From Gammaproteobacteria bacterium (lineage in GTDB: Bacteria > Pseudomonadota > Gammaproteobacteria > Magnimaribacterales > Magnimaribacteraceae): a DNA stretch of 28,814 bases. The stretch spans positions 1-28,814 of the forward strand of contig PCBA01000012.1 of the NCBI GenBank assembly GCA_002730855.1, written 5' to 3'. The notes under the pieces were generated by a model, which had not been told where the DNA came from, did no database searches, and saw nothing but the letters and a program-made list of their open reading frames with translations. Of this stretch, positions 1-7,126 are shown piece by piece (positions within the stretch are counted from its first letter, which is position 1; every line of letters begins with the position of its first letter). Position numbers and translations under genes: made by a program.

Positions 1-678
1 AGACTTTCCAAAACTAGGGGCTTCAGCTAGCTTTATATTTCTCGGTATTACTGTTGAATACAGCTCGCCTTCGAAATGTTTTTCTAGTTCTTGGGTTACC
101 TGTCCTCCCAGTTTGTTTCTTGGATCAAACATTGTTCTTACAACCGCACTTAATTGAAGGTTGTGGCCTGTGGCTTCGTTTAGCTGACTTACTGTCTCTA
201 ACAGGCCGGCCAGGCCCTCAAGAGCAAAATATTCACACTGCATTGGGACCAGGAGGTGTTTGGCCGCCCTCAGTCCATTTAAGGTAAGCAGATTAAGCGA
301 GGGCGGACAGTCAATTAATATGTAATCATATTGGTCTGCGCGTTCAGAAAGAAAATTCATAAGGGCCCTTTCCTGGTCTCCGCCTCCGCGTAAGTGGGCT
401 TCTGCGGCAACAAGAGCCGGACCTGAGGGCATAACTTCATAACCTAGTTCTCCTGCTGAAAATATAATTTTTCCATTTGAGCCCATAAGTGCGGCGGCCG
501 AACCTTCTCTTTCGTCCACTTTCTTTAGGCCCGATCCGGTGGTTGCGTTTGCTTGGGGGTCCAGGTCTACCAGAAGGACTTTTCTTTTCATTGCAGATAG
601 GGAGGCGGCTAAATTTACGGCCGTGGTCGTCTTACCAACCCCGCCTTTTTGGTTTGCTATGACTAGAATGTTAACCAT
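1..678 (-). CDS. parA: ParA/Soj chromosome-partitioning ATPase, 3' end cut off by the window edge
   Basis: A deviant-Walker P-loop ATPase that works with ParB and parS to segregate the chromosome origin. The 226 residues seen begin MVNILVIANQKGGVGKTT (deviant Walker A, KGGVGKTT), followed by LLVDLDPQANAT and YILIDCPPSLNLLTLN (Walker B region), and they end in the conserved PRNIKLAEAPSFGKS. About 30-40 residues should lie beyond position 1. The ATG at 678-676 lies inside the end of rsmG, so the two genes overlap by 8 nt and are probably translationally coupled. A ParB gene would be expected just to the left, outside the window. The family call is firm; chromosomal rather than plasmid ParA follows from the rsmG-mnmG context. 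Confidence 0.96.
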   Translation of the reverse strand, partial: MVNILVIANQKGGVGKTTTAVNLAASLSAMKRKVLLVDLDPQANATTGSGLKKVDEREGSAAALMGSNGKIIFSAGELGYEVMPSGPALVAAEAHLRGGGDQERALMNFLSERADQYDYILIDCPPSLNLLTLNGLRAAKHLLVPMQCEYFALEGLAGLLETVSQLNEATGHNLQLSAVVRTMFDPRNKLGGQVTQELEKHFEGELYSTVIPRNIKLAEAPSFGKS

Positions 679-1249
679 TGTGTTTTTCTTTCTCTATTGT
701 AACTAAGATGCGACTCTTGTCTTTTCCTTTTGTAGGAATTTTTAATATTTTTTTTATTGTGTAATTTTGGGGAACACTCTCTTTGTTTATTTGGTCTGCG
801 GTTTTCATTAGTTTTAGCTTGACCTCTTTTTTGTCGAGATGTTTGTGGGTAAGTTTAATGGTGTGTTCTATGGTTCCTACGGCCCTTGTTACGATGTCGT
901 AAGCCGAGGGAAGCTTTTTTAGGTCCAGTTCTTCTATGCGTCCGTTAATTACCCTTACATTTGTTAGGTTTAATTTGTTTGTGGTGTTAAGCAAGAAGGC
1001 GGCTTTCTTTTGGTTACTTTCTACTAAAATTATTCTCTTTTTTGGTTCTTTTATGGCAATGGGGATCCCTGGCAACCCCCCTCCACTTCCTAGGTCCACC
1101 ACAACCCGGCCTAGGTGAGGGATTATAGAAAGCGAGTCTTGCACGTGTTCGTCCAGTTTTGGTTCTTGGTTTTTTGAAATTAAATTGTGGGTTTTGTTCC
1201 ACTCCAGAACCAACGACATGTACTGTTCAAGTTTATTGAGTTTTTTCAA
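671..1249 (-). CDS. rsmG: 16S rRNA (guanine-527 N7)-methyltransferase RsmG
   Basis: A SAM-dependent methyltransferase that forms m7G527 in 16S rRNA. The SAM-binding loop DLGSGGGLPGIP is at residues 52-63, preceded by EHVQDSLSIIPHL, and the later VTRAVGT corresponds to the family's ISRAFAS segment. At 192 residues it is slightly shorter than E. coli RsmG (207), mainly at the N-terminus. The start is TTG (1249-1247), which overlaps the mnmG stop TGA by 4 nt as TTGA; the next Met (residue 11) would remove the first helix. The C-terminal part (residues about 140-192) is lysine-rich and diverges from the usual LKG-containing strand. It is cotranscribed with mnmG and parA. Confidence 0.93.
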   Translation of the reverse strand: MKKLNKLEQYMSLVLEWNKTHNLISKNQEPKLDEHVQDSLSIIPHLGRVVVDLGSGGGLPGIPIAIKEPKKRIILVESNQKKAAFLLNTTNKLNLTNVRVINGRIEELDLKKLPSAYDIVTRAVGTIEHTIKLTHKHLDKKEVKLKLMKTADQINKESVPQNYTIKKILKIPTKGKDKSRILVTIEKEKHNG

Positions 1250-3111
1250 CCCACCAACCTTTTCTTTTCTTTTTTGATGTGGACCATTAAAAGAGAAATG
1301 GCCGCCGGTGTAACGCCCGGGATTCTGGATGCCCTTGCTACGCTTTGTGGTTTCGCCTCTGAAAGCTTTTGTTTAACTTCGTTTGAAAGTCCGGTCACAT
1401 TTTTGTAGTTAAGGGAGTCAGGTATGGTTGTGTTTTCGTTTTTTTGTAGTTTTCTAATGTCTGTTTTTTGCCTTTCTATGTACCCCGCATACTTTACAGT
1501 TGCCTCAATCTCATCAACAACATTTCTAAGAATTTTTTTGGGTTTTCCTGGTAGGTGTTTATACAAAACTTTTGGTCGTTTTAGTATTTCTTTTAGTGTT
1601 TTGGTGGAGCGCACCTTTTCGCCAGTTTCTTTTTCTAGGCTTAGTGCTTCTTTGGTGTTAGGTAGGATTTTTTCTGTTCTCAACCTTTCTAGTTCTTTTG
1701 CGGCCGTTGCTTGTTTGGTTAAAAATAAACCCCAAAGGTCGTCTGCTACCAAACCCATTTCTCTGCACCTTTTTGTGAGCCTCATGTCGGCGTTGTCTTC
1801 TCTTAATATAAGCCTGTACTCGGCTCTGCTTGTAAACATTCTATATGGCTCTTTAGTTCCAAGACTTACAAGGTCGTCTACCAACACCCCGGTATAGGCT
1901 TCGTGTCTACCCAAAGAAAGGGGTTCTTTTCCTGAAACAGAAAGCGCTGCGTTTATTCCTGCCAGAATCCCCTGGGCTGCCGCTTCTTCGTAACCGGTTG
2001 TGCCGTTTATTTGTCCTGCGAAATACAAACCTTGAACGCAACATGTCTCTAGGGTGTGATTTAGTCCTGTGGGATTAAAATAGTCGTATTCGATTGCATA
2101 TCCTGGCCTTACTATTTTCGCCCCCTCAAACCCTGAGATTGATCTAACCAGTCTTTCTTGTGCTTTGAGGGGCAGGCTTGTTGATATTCCGTTGGGGTAT
2201 ATAAGGTCTGAATCAAGGCCTTCTGGTTCTGCAAAGATTTGGTGAGACTCTCTATCAGAAAATCTTACTACCTTGTCCTCTATTGAGGGGCAGTACCTTG
2301 GCCCCACCCCCTCTATGGCTCCAGAGTACATGGGGGATTCGTTAAGGTGTTCTTTAATTATCTTGTGTGTTTCGGGGTTGGTCCTTGTCATGTAACAATC
2401 TACCTGGCTCGGCCTATCTTCAGGCAGGGCGGCATAAGACAGAAGGGGGGTTGGCTTGTCTCCGGGTTGGGGCGAGAGTTTTGACCAGTCTATGGAGTTT
2501 TTATCTAGTCTGGGCGGGGTGCCTGTTTTTAGTCTTCCTACTTTTAAAGGAAGTTCTCTGAGTTTTTTTGCCAACTTTATGCTGGGCGGGTCTCCTACCC
2601 TTCCGCCTGGTTTTTTGTCTGCCCCTACGTGCATTACCCCTCCCAAAAACGTTCCTGTGGTTAGTATTGTTTTATTACATTGGATGGTTTGGCCTTCAGA
2701 AGTGAAGATGCCAGTAACTTTGCCTGCCTTTAGACATAAGTCTTCCACGGAGGCCTCTAAAATTGTCAGGTTGTCTTGCTGTTCCAGAAATAGTTGAATT
2801 GCTTTACGGTACAGGTCTCTGTCCGTCTGGACTCTTGTTGCCCTGACGGCCTGTCCTTTTGTAGAGTTAAGAACTCTGTAGTGGATTCCGGCCAGGTCTG
2901 CCGCCCTTGCCATAAGCCCCCCCATGGCGTCCACTTCTTTGGCTAGGTGACTCTTGCCTATGCCGCCTATTGCAGGGTTGCAAGACATCTCTCCTATAGT
3001 GTTTTTTTTGTGTGTCACTAGAAGGGTGTTGACGCCCATTCTAGAAGCAGCAGCGGCAGCCTCTACCCCGGCATGGCCTCCACCTATAACTATTATTTCG
3101 TATTTATCCAC
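1246..3111 (-). CDS. mnmG: tRNA uridine-34 5-carboxymethylaminomethyl modification enzyme MnmG (GidA)
   Basis: An FAD- and NADH-dependent subunit that, with MnmE, installs cmnm5 on U34 of tRNAs. The FAD-binding GGGHAG is at residues 10-15, followed by SCNPAIGGIGKSHL, GRVGDPPS, LKVGRLKTGTPPRL, AGQINGTTGYEEAAAQG and EPYRMFTSRAEYRLILRED, then the C-terminal MnmE-binding segment with GLSNEVKQKL and ASRIPGVTPAA. Length 621 residues (E. coli 629). The start codon is GTG at 3111-3109, and no Shine-Dalgarno is visible upstream. The start codon lies inside a perfect DnaA box (3104-3112). Base use is unlike mnmE next door: the coding strand is A- and C-rich, the reverse of mnmE and yidC. Confidence 0.97.
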   Translation of the reverse strand: MDKYEIIVIGGGHAGVEAAAAASRMGVNTLLVTHKKNTIGEMSCNPAIGGIGKSHLAKEVDAMGGLMARAADLAGIHYRVLNSTKGQAVRATRVQTDRDLYRKAIQLFLEQQDNLTILEASVEDLCLKAGKVTGIFTSEGQTIQCNKTILTTGTFLGGVMHVGADKKPGGRVGDPPSIKLAKKLRELPLKVGRLKTGTPPRLDKNSIDWSKLSPQPGDKPTPLLSYAALPEDRPSQVDCYMTRTNPETHKIIKEHLNESPMYSGAIEGVGPRYCPSIEDKVVRFSDRESHQIFAEPEGLDSDLIYPNGISTSLPLKAQERLVRSISGFEGAKIVRPGYAIEYDYFNPTGLNHTLETCCVQGLYFAGQINGTTGYEEAAAQGILAGINAALSVSGKEPLSLGRHEAYTGVLVDDLVSLGTKEPYRMFTSRAEYRLILREDNADMRLTKRCREMGLVADDLWGLFLTKQATAAKELERLRTEKILPNTKEALSLEKETGEKVRSTKTLKEILKRPKVLYKHLPGKPKKILRNVVDEIEATVKYAGYIERQKTDIRKLQKNENTTIPDSLNYKNVTGLSNEVKQKLSEAKPQSVARASRIPGVTPAAISLLMVHIKKEKKRLVG

Positions 3112-3112
3112 A
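3104..3112 (+). promoter_or_regulatory. DnaA box (perfect), overlapping the mnmG start codon
   Basis: TTATCCACA on the plus strand is an exact match to the high-affinity DnaA box. On the minus strand it reads TGTGGATAA and contains the GTG start and second codon of mnmG. It could be coincidental coding sequence. Against that, a consensus-type box (3189-3197) lies 76 bp away in opposite orientation, and the region between is AT-rich, as in the E. coli arrangement where oriC adjoins mnmG. Confidence 0.6.
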
Positions 3113-3167
3113 ATGCTAAAAACTAAAGTTAAATTTTATTAATAAATAGTGATTATTTTAATTTGTT

Positions 3168-3196
3168 ATTATAGGCCCAAACAAACTCTGTGGAAA
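3168..3196 (-). promoter_or_regulatory. predicted mnmG promoter (-35 TTTCCA, -10 TATAAT)
   Basis: On the minus strand, TTTCCA (3196-3191, 4 of 6 to TTGACA) is separated by exactly 17 bp from a perfect TATAAT (3173-3168). Transcription would begin near 3161, giving a leader of about 50 nt before the GTG at 3111. The -35 lies inside the box TTTTCCACA, so DnaA binding would compete with RNA polymerase. Confidence 0.6.
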
Positions 3197-3197
3197 A
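3189..3197 (-). promoter_or_regulatory. DnaA box (TTTTCCACA) on the mnmG -35
   Basis: TGTGGAAAA on plus, TTTTCCACA on minus, fits the relaxed DnaA consensus TTWTNCACA with one difference from the perfect box. It overlaps the predicted mnmG -35 element (3191-3196) and is inverted relative to the box at 3104-3112. Confidence 0.5.
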
Positions 3198-3343
3198 ACC
3201 CAAACCACCCTGTCTCACTAGGGCCTCCGGGGCCGAATAAGTCACGTGCTTTTTTATGGCTAAGGTGTTGTGGTTGTTGTATGAAATGTGGGTTTATTTT
3301 TTTCTTAACAATCCCTACAAAAATTTTTACATCTTATAAACAA

Positions 3344-4660
3344 TTATTTCCCTAAACAAAACTCAGAAAAAATTTCTCCTAACAAATCATCAGAAGAGAC
3401 GGGGTTTGTAATCTCACCCAACTCTTTTTGGGCGGCCAGAAGATTTTCCGCCACCAACTCCATGCCCTCTTCTTTTTTTAAGGAAGAGGCCGACTCATTT
3501 AAAAAAAACAAAGCAGACTCAAGACTGTCAACATGTCTACGCCTAGAAAGGAGAGAGGTTTCAGTAGAAGAGCTTAAACCAAGCCTAATTAAAACCAACT
3601 CAATTAAATTATCAAAACCAAAACCGGTGGCCGCAGAAACGCACACTTCTCCGTCTTCGCATAAAGGAATTGAATCAAGAAGATCACATTTATTTAAAAC
3701 CTTTATAGAGTTTTTATTAATAGAATCTACACCCCCTCTTTTGTTTGCGTCAACAACATGAAGAACAAGAGTGGCTCCCTCAATGGCCTTTTGAGTCCTC
3801 TTTATACCCTCCCTTTCAATTTGGCTGACGGGATTTTTTCTCATGCCGGCCGTGTCGATAAACTCAACAACAACACCACTTAAATTTATGTTTGCTCTTA
3901 TAGAGTCACGAGTTGTTCCAGGAACGTCTGAGGTTATAACAAGGTCGTCCTGCGCAAGCCTGTTCACCAAAGTAGACTTGCCGGCGTTGGGCGCCCCCAC
4001 AACAGCAACCCCAAATCCTTCTCTAATTTTTAACCCCTGTTTTGCTGCCTCCAACACAGACCCTAGGTAGGAAATTTGGGCTTCCACCTCCAACAAAAGG
4101 CCTTCAGCCACCCCCCCTTCGGGCACCTCTTCTGGGAAGTCTAACGAAGCTTCAACAGAAACCCGACAAGAAACCAAAGAAGCTATACTTTTATTAATGC
4201 CCTCAGAAAAACGCCCTGACAAAGAGTTGTTCGCAGCGAGAATAGCCTCTTCTGTTTGGGCCGCAATAAGGTCCGCCACAGACTCTGCCTGTGCTAAATC
4301 TATCTTGTTGTTTAAGAATGCTCTTTTTGTGAACTCCCCCGGCTCAGCCAACTTAAGCCCCAATGAAAGGCCTTCGACCATAACTAAATCGACGAGGTTG
4401 GGGTTGCCGTGGCAGTGAAGCTCGACAACATCTTCTCCCGTGTAAGAATGTGGGGCTTCAAAAAAAACCACCAACCCAGAATCAATAATTCTTTTATTTT
4501 TATTTCTTATATCACAGCGCCTAAACTGCCAAGGAGCCCCCAAAGGGCCACACATCTTTTCCACCACCACCTTTGAGCTGGGCCCAGAAATTCTAATAAC
4601 AGAGATACCCCCCCTCCCAGGGGCTGTTGCAGGAGCGATGATTGTAGTTTCTACGGTCAA
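3344..4660 (-). CDS. mnmE: tRNA modification GTPase MnmE (TrmE)
   Basis: A potassium-activated GTPase that partners MnmG in U34 modification. An N-terminal tetrahydrofolate-binding domain (APATAPGRGGISVIRISG) is followed by a helical domain interrupted by the G domain: G1 GAPNAGKST at residues 222-230, G3 DTAG at 269-272, G4 NKCD near 327. The C-terminus SSDDLLGEIFSEFCLGK carries the essential FC(I/L)GK motif. At 438 residues it is close to E. coli (454). The start is TTG at 4660, only 2 nt after the yidC stop, and conserved family sequence begins at once (TTIIAPATAPGRGG). There is no nearby Shine-Dalgarno, so translation may be coupled to yidC. The coding strand is G/T-rich, opposite to mnmG. 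Confidence 0.97.
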   Translation of the reverse strand: MTVETTIIAPATAPGRGGISVIRISGPSSKVVVEKMCGPLGAPWQFRRCDIRNKNKRIIDSGLVVFFEAPHSYTGEDVVELHCHGNPNLVDLVMVEGLSLGLKLAEPGEFTKRAFLNNKIDLAQAESVADLIAAQTEEAILAANNSLSGRFSEGINKSIASLVSCRVSVEASLDFPEEVPEGGVAEGLLLEVEAQISYLGSVLEAAKQGLKIREGFGVAVVGAPNAGKSTLVNRLAQDDLVITSDVPGTTRDSIRANINLSGVVVEFIDTAGMRKNPVSQIEREGIKRTQKAIEGATLVLHVVDANKRGGVDSINKNSIKVLNKCDLLDSIPLCEDGEVCVSAATGFGFDNLIELVLIRLGLSSSTETSLLSRRRHVDSLESALFFLNESASSLKKEEGMELVAENLLAAQKELGEITNPVSSDDLLGEIFSEFCLGK

Positions 4661-4662
4661 AA

Positions 4663-6279
4663 TTAACTTTTAGAAGAAGCGCCCCTTGAATACCACCACT
4701 GCTGAAATATTTGTATAGTCATATTCATCAACCAATACAATACAAGACCAGAGGGAAACCAGGCAAAAATAACAGCAAAAATAAGAGGAAAAAATTTCAT
4801 CATTTGTGCCTGCATGGGATCAGCATTAGGCGGGGTAGGTGTCATTTTTTGAGATAAATACATACCCGCTCCGTTTAAGAGGGGCAACACGTAATAGGGA
4901 TCCATAGCAGAGAGGTCTTGTATCCAAAAGAAAAAAGGAGAATGCCTAAGCTCCACTGTTTCCAACAAAACCCAATAAAAAGCTAAAAAGAAAGGCATTT
5001 GAGCAAGCATGGGCAGGCAGCCGCCAAGAGGATTAACCCCCTCCTTCTTATAAAACTCCATAAGCTCTTGGCTCATTTTTTGTTTATCACTACCATATCT
5101 TTCTTGTAAGGCCTGCATCTGCGGCTGAAGCTCTCTCATTTTCCCCATAGACTGATATGCTTTTGCAGACAAGGGCCAGGTAACAAGCTTTATAACCACA
5201 GTTAAAAATATAATAGCAAGCCCCCAGTTGTTAAAAATCTTATTGCCTTGCTCTAAAACCCAATACATAGGCTTGCCCAACCACCACAAAAAGCCGTAAT
5301 CAACTGTTAAATCTAGGTTTTCTTGTATTTTAGATAGTTGTCCGGGTAGTTTGGGGCCCACATAAAGAGTATTTGCTGTTTTTGTGTTGTCACCAGGACC
5401 AAGAAGAACATCAGGAGAGGTATACCCTAAAGAGTACCTTTTAGAGCCCTCGCCCCACTGCCCTTGGTATAAATAGGTTCCACTTTGCTCTGGAACCCAT
5501 GCTGACAAGAAATAGTGCTGGATTAAGGCAACCCAACCCCCTTTGGATTTATTTCTGTAGGCTTCATCATAAAGGTCGTCAAAGTCATATTTTTCATAAA
5601 CGTCTTGCGTGGTAGAGAAAACAGGGCCCAAGTAGGTCATTGCCATCCCCTCCTCTCTAGAGGGGGCCCCATTTCTCTCTATAACCACATACGGGGTTAC
5701 ACTTACCTCAGACAAGAGCTTAGAGGTTAATTTATCTTCAACCACCACCGAATACCCTTTATCTTGAAAAGTAATTGTCTTTTCATGCGTTAACCCGTTT
5801 GACTCACCCGACAAAACAAAAATTTTAGAATTGTTGGAACCGCCTCTCTCTATAACTTTCGAGAAATTGGGCTCTAAATAACCCTGACTTCTTGTGTAAA
5901 AACCACTGTTGCCGAAGTACATATTACCGCCCACCTTTCCAAACAATTCTAAGGGCCTATCAGAGCCCATAGTTTCTTTGATGGTTTTCATTTTTGAGTC
6001 TATTATTCGCCCAGATTTAGCATCAACAACCAACAACAAGTCTTTATTATCTATAAGAAAGGTTTTGCCCACATTTCCAATAAAAGGATCGTCGGCAGCC
6101 TCAACATCCATTGGCGCAAGTGTTTCTGTAAGTGAGGGCTTACTATCATTAATAGGATTATCTGAAAAGGTCTCATCACTTACCTTAATGTCAACAACCT
6201 CTTCAACTGGCCACTGGAGGAGCAAATAATAAAGAGTGACCCCTATGCCTATTATCAAAGATGTTTTAACTAGGTCCAT
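4663..6279 (-). CDS. yidC: membrane protein insertase YidC
   Basis: An inner-membrane insertase acting alone or with Sec. An N-terminal anchor (residues about 5-23) is followed by a large periplasmic beta domain, then five C-terminal helices with VNPLGGCLPMLAQMPFF and WFPSGLVLYW. The groove position held by Arg366 in E. coli is Lys364 here (VVIKLVTWPL), as in some other gammaproteobacteria. The chosen ATG (6279) gives 538 residues (E. coli 548) and has GGAG 9 nt upstream. The open frame extends 13 codons further upstream to 6318, but that extension lies within yidD and precedes the natural start MDLVKTSLII. It overlaps the end of yidD by 14 nt. Confidence 0.96.
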   Translation of the reverse strand: MDLVKTSLIIGIGVTLYYLLLQWPVEEVVDIKVSDETFSDNPINDSKPSLTETLAPMDVEAADDPFIGNVGKTFLIDNKDLLLVVDAKSGRIIDSKMKTIKETMGSDRPLELFGKVGGNMYFGNSGFYTRSQGYLEPNFSKVIERGGSNNSKIFVLSGESNGLTHEKTITFQDKGYSVVVEDKLTSKLLSEVSVTPYVVIERNGAPSREEGMAMTYLGPVFSTTQDVYEKYDFDDLYDEAYRNKSKGGWVALIQHYFLSAWVPEQSGTYLYQGQWGEGSKRYSLGYTSPDVLLGPGDNTKTANTLYVGPKLPGQLSKIQENLDLTVDYGFLWWLGKPMYWVLEQGNKIFNNWGLAIIFLTVVIKLVTWPLSAKAYQSMGKMRELQPQMQALQERYGSDKQKMSQELMEFYKKEGVNPLGGCLPMLAQMPFFLAFYWVLLETVELRHSPFFFWIQDLSAMDPYYVLPLLNGAGMYLSQKMTPTPPNADPMQAQMMKFFPLIFAVIFAWFPSGLVLYWLMNMTIQIFQQWWYSRGASSKS

Positions 6280-6502
6280 TAGTATTTTCTCCTGGCAAGG
6301 GGTCGAATCCACTACCACCCCACGGGTTGCATTTTAATATCCTCTTGAGGGCTAAAAAACTGCCCTTTATAAACCCAAATCTTTCTACCGCCTGGAGCGC
6401 ATATTCAGAGCAAGTTGGATGAAACCTGCAACTAGGACCAACAACAGGACTAATAAATTTTTGGTAACCTCTAATCGCCTTAATAGTCAAAAACTTCATC
6501 AC
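6266..6502 (-). CDS. yidD: membrane protein insertion efficiency factor YidD
   Basis: A small, amphipathic, membrane-associated protein that helps YidC-dependent insertion. The conserved core is present: IRGYQKFISP, GPSCRFHPTCSEYALQAVERFG, and KRILKCNPWGGSGFDPLP, with its three cysteines. It has 78 residues if the GTG at 6502 is used, or 77 from the adjacent ATG at 6499; the sequence does not decide between them. It lies one base after the rnpA stop, and its 3' end overlaps yidC by 14 nt, the usual rpmH-rnpA-yidD-yidC order. Confidence 0.95.
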   Translation of the reverse strand: MMKFLTIKAIRGYQKFISPVVGPSCRFHPTCSEYALQAVERFGFIKGSFLALKRILKCNPWGGSGFDPLPGENTNGPS

Positions 6503-6503
6503 T

Positions 6504-6833
6504 TTACTTTATAAATTTGTCCCACAAACACTCAAGGTCTTTTTTAAACTTTACATCCTTTTCAGAAAACCCTTTCTTTACTAACACCACATAATCTCTT
6601 TTAGGCAATTCTAAGACCTTTGACCTAAAACTTCCTTTTATTTTTCTTTTTATTTTATTTCTATTAACTGCAAGCTTTATATCTTTTTTTCTTATAGCAA
6701 CACCCAGCCTCGAGTGCTTAAGGGCATTCTCTTTGGATAATATTAATAGCCTAGACGAGGAGTGTTTAAAGTCAGGAGAAGAAAATATTTTTGAAAAGCC
6801 CTCACTTGAAGGGATGGAGTGCTTTAACCCCAT
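6504..6833 (-). CDS. rnpA: ribonuclease P protein component
   Basis: The protein subunit of RNase P, which helps the catalytic RNA mature tRNA 5' ends. The signature RNR helix is at residues 57-70 (NRNKIKRKIKGSFR), preceded by SRLGVAIRKK and followed by RDYVVLVKKG. Length 109 residues (E. coli 119), basic. The ATG at 6833 is just 4 nt beyond the rpmH stop, so any ribosome-binding site must lie within rpmH, a known tight coupling between these genes. Confidence 0.95.
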   Translation of the reverse strand: MGLKHSIPSSEGFSKIFSSPDFKHSSSRLLILSKENALKHSRLGVAIRKKDIKLAVNRNKIKRKIKGSFRSKVLELPKRDYVVLVKKGFSEKDVKFKKDLECLWDKFIK

Positions 6834-6837
6834 AGGT

Positions 6838-6972
6838 TTAAACAGTTAGGGAGGCCCTGCCCTTCCTTCTTCTGTTATTAAGTACCTTTCTACCGCTCAG
6901 GGTTGCATTTCTGGCCCTAAAACCATGAGTCCTTGCTCTTTTTATTCTGCTTGGCTGATATGTTCTTTTCAT
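6838..6972 (-). CDS. rpmH: 50S ribosomal protein L34
   Basis: A 44-residue basic protein of the large ribosomal subunit: MKRTYQPSRIKRARTHGF, then RARNATLSGRKVLNNRRRKG and RASLTV. It matches the family's fixed N-terminus MKRTYQPS and conserved RTHGFRAR segment along its whole length. It is the first gene of the rpmH-rnpA-yidD-yidC-mnmE string and diverges from dnaA across a 154-bp gap. A good promoter is visible 31 bp upstream. Confidence 0.97.
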   Translation of the reverse strand: MKRTYQPSRIKRARTHGFRARNATLSGRKVLNNRRRKGRASLTV

Positions 6973-7002
6973 AAAATAACTTAGAGGCCCTTTAGGGTGG
7001 GC

Positions 7003-7031
7003 ATAATAGGGTTTTTACAAGAAATAAACAA
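7003..7031 (-). promoter_or_regulatory. predicted rpmH operon promoter
   Basis: On the minus strand, TTGTTT (7031-7026) is followed after 17 bp by TATTAT (7008-7003, 5 of 6 to TATAAT). Transcription would start near 6996, giving a leader of about 25 nt before the rpmH ATG. The -35 is weak (TTG only). Confidence 0.5.
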
Positions 7032-7061
7032 GCAAAAACAATAAAACAAGATATTAACAAG

Positions 7062-7070
7062 TTATCCACA
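7062..7070 (+). promoter_or_regulatory. DnaA box (perfect) upstream of dnaA
   Basis: TTATCCACA, an exact consensus DnaA box in the rpmH-dnaA gap. It is inverted relative to the second box at 7091-7099, with 20 bp between them. The pair suggests DnaA binding for origin function, autorepression, or both. Confidence 0.8.
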
Positions 7071-7090
7071 GGAAAAATGTGTTCTTATGC

Positions 7091-7099
7091 TGTGGATAA
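7091..7099 (-). promoter_or_regulatory. DnaA box (perfect) over the dnaA -35 region
   Basis: TGTGGATAA on plus, TTATCCACA on minus, an exact consensus box. It covers the place where a -35 would lie for the TATAAT at 7115-7120 (17-18 bp spacer), so bound DnaA should block the dnaA promoter directly. Confidence 0.8.
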
Positions 7100-7114
7100 C
7101 TCTGTTTATTTATA

Positions 7115-7120
7115 TATAAT
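7115..7120 (+). promoter_or_regulatory. predicted dnaA -10 element (TATAAT)
   Basis: A perfect TATAAT ends 6 nt before the dnaA ATG (7127). Typical -10 to start-site distance puts the first transcribed base at or next to the A of the ATG, and no Shine-Dalgarno lies upstream of the start, so the mRNA is probably leaderless. No good -35 is seen; the DnaA box occupies that place. Confidence 0.55.
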
Positions 7121-7126
7121 TACGTC

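Larger units (their letters stand above)
3112..3343. other. mnmE-mnmG intergenic region, candidate origin or DnaA-regulated region
   Basis: A 232-bp gap, the longest in the window. Next to mnmG it holds a very AT-rich stretch (about 3112-3172), then a TATAAT -10 for mnmG and a DnaA box on the -35. The rest (3200-3343) contains a weak GGCC/GGCC palindrome at 3222-3234 and T-runs but no convincing gene, tRNA or intrinsic terminator. In E. coli oriC lies directly upstream of mnmG, with its AT-rich unwinding element on the mnmG side, so a role as origin or accessory origin is possible. Only two DnaA boxes are evident, fewer than a typical oriC. Confidence 0.4.
6973..7126. other. rpmH-dnaA divergent intergenic region, candidate oriC
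   Basis: This 154-bp gap carries two perfect inverted DnaA boxes (7062-7070 and 7091-7099), an AT-rich, nearly G/C-free tract at about 7010-7060, an rpmH promoter and a dnaA promoter. In Pseudomonas and many other bacteria oriC lies here. With only two boxes and 154 bp it may instead be mainly an autoregulatory dnaA control region. Confidence 0.5.

Noticed and set aside
54..287. Plus-strand open frame of 77 codons at the left end
   Set aside because: It lies wholly inside parA on the other strand and has no recognisable motif; a shadow frame.
1014..1202. Second minus-strand open frame inside rsmG, as evidence of a frameshift
   Set aside because: rsmG reads through intact in one frame with its SAM-binding motif and normal length.
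3222..3234. GGCC/GGCC palindrome as an intrinsic terminator for mnmE
   Set aside because: The stem is only 4 bp and is not followed by a T-run in the direction of mnmE transcription.
3149..3355. Plus-strand open frame of 68 codons in the mnmG-mnmE gap
   Set aside because: No ribosome-binding site or family resemblance; it runs into the mnmE 3' end and covers the mnmG promoter and DnaA box.
5200..5230. Lys in place of E. coli YidC Arg366 as a functional loss
   Set aside because: The charge is kept, and Lys occurs at this place in other gammaproteobacterial YidC proteins.
6280..6318. Longer yidC start 13 codons upstream
   Set aside because: The extra residues fall within yidD and lie before the natural MDLVKTSLII start, which has its own GGAG.
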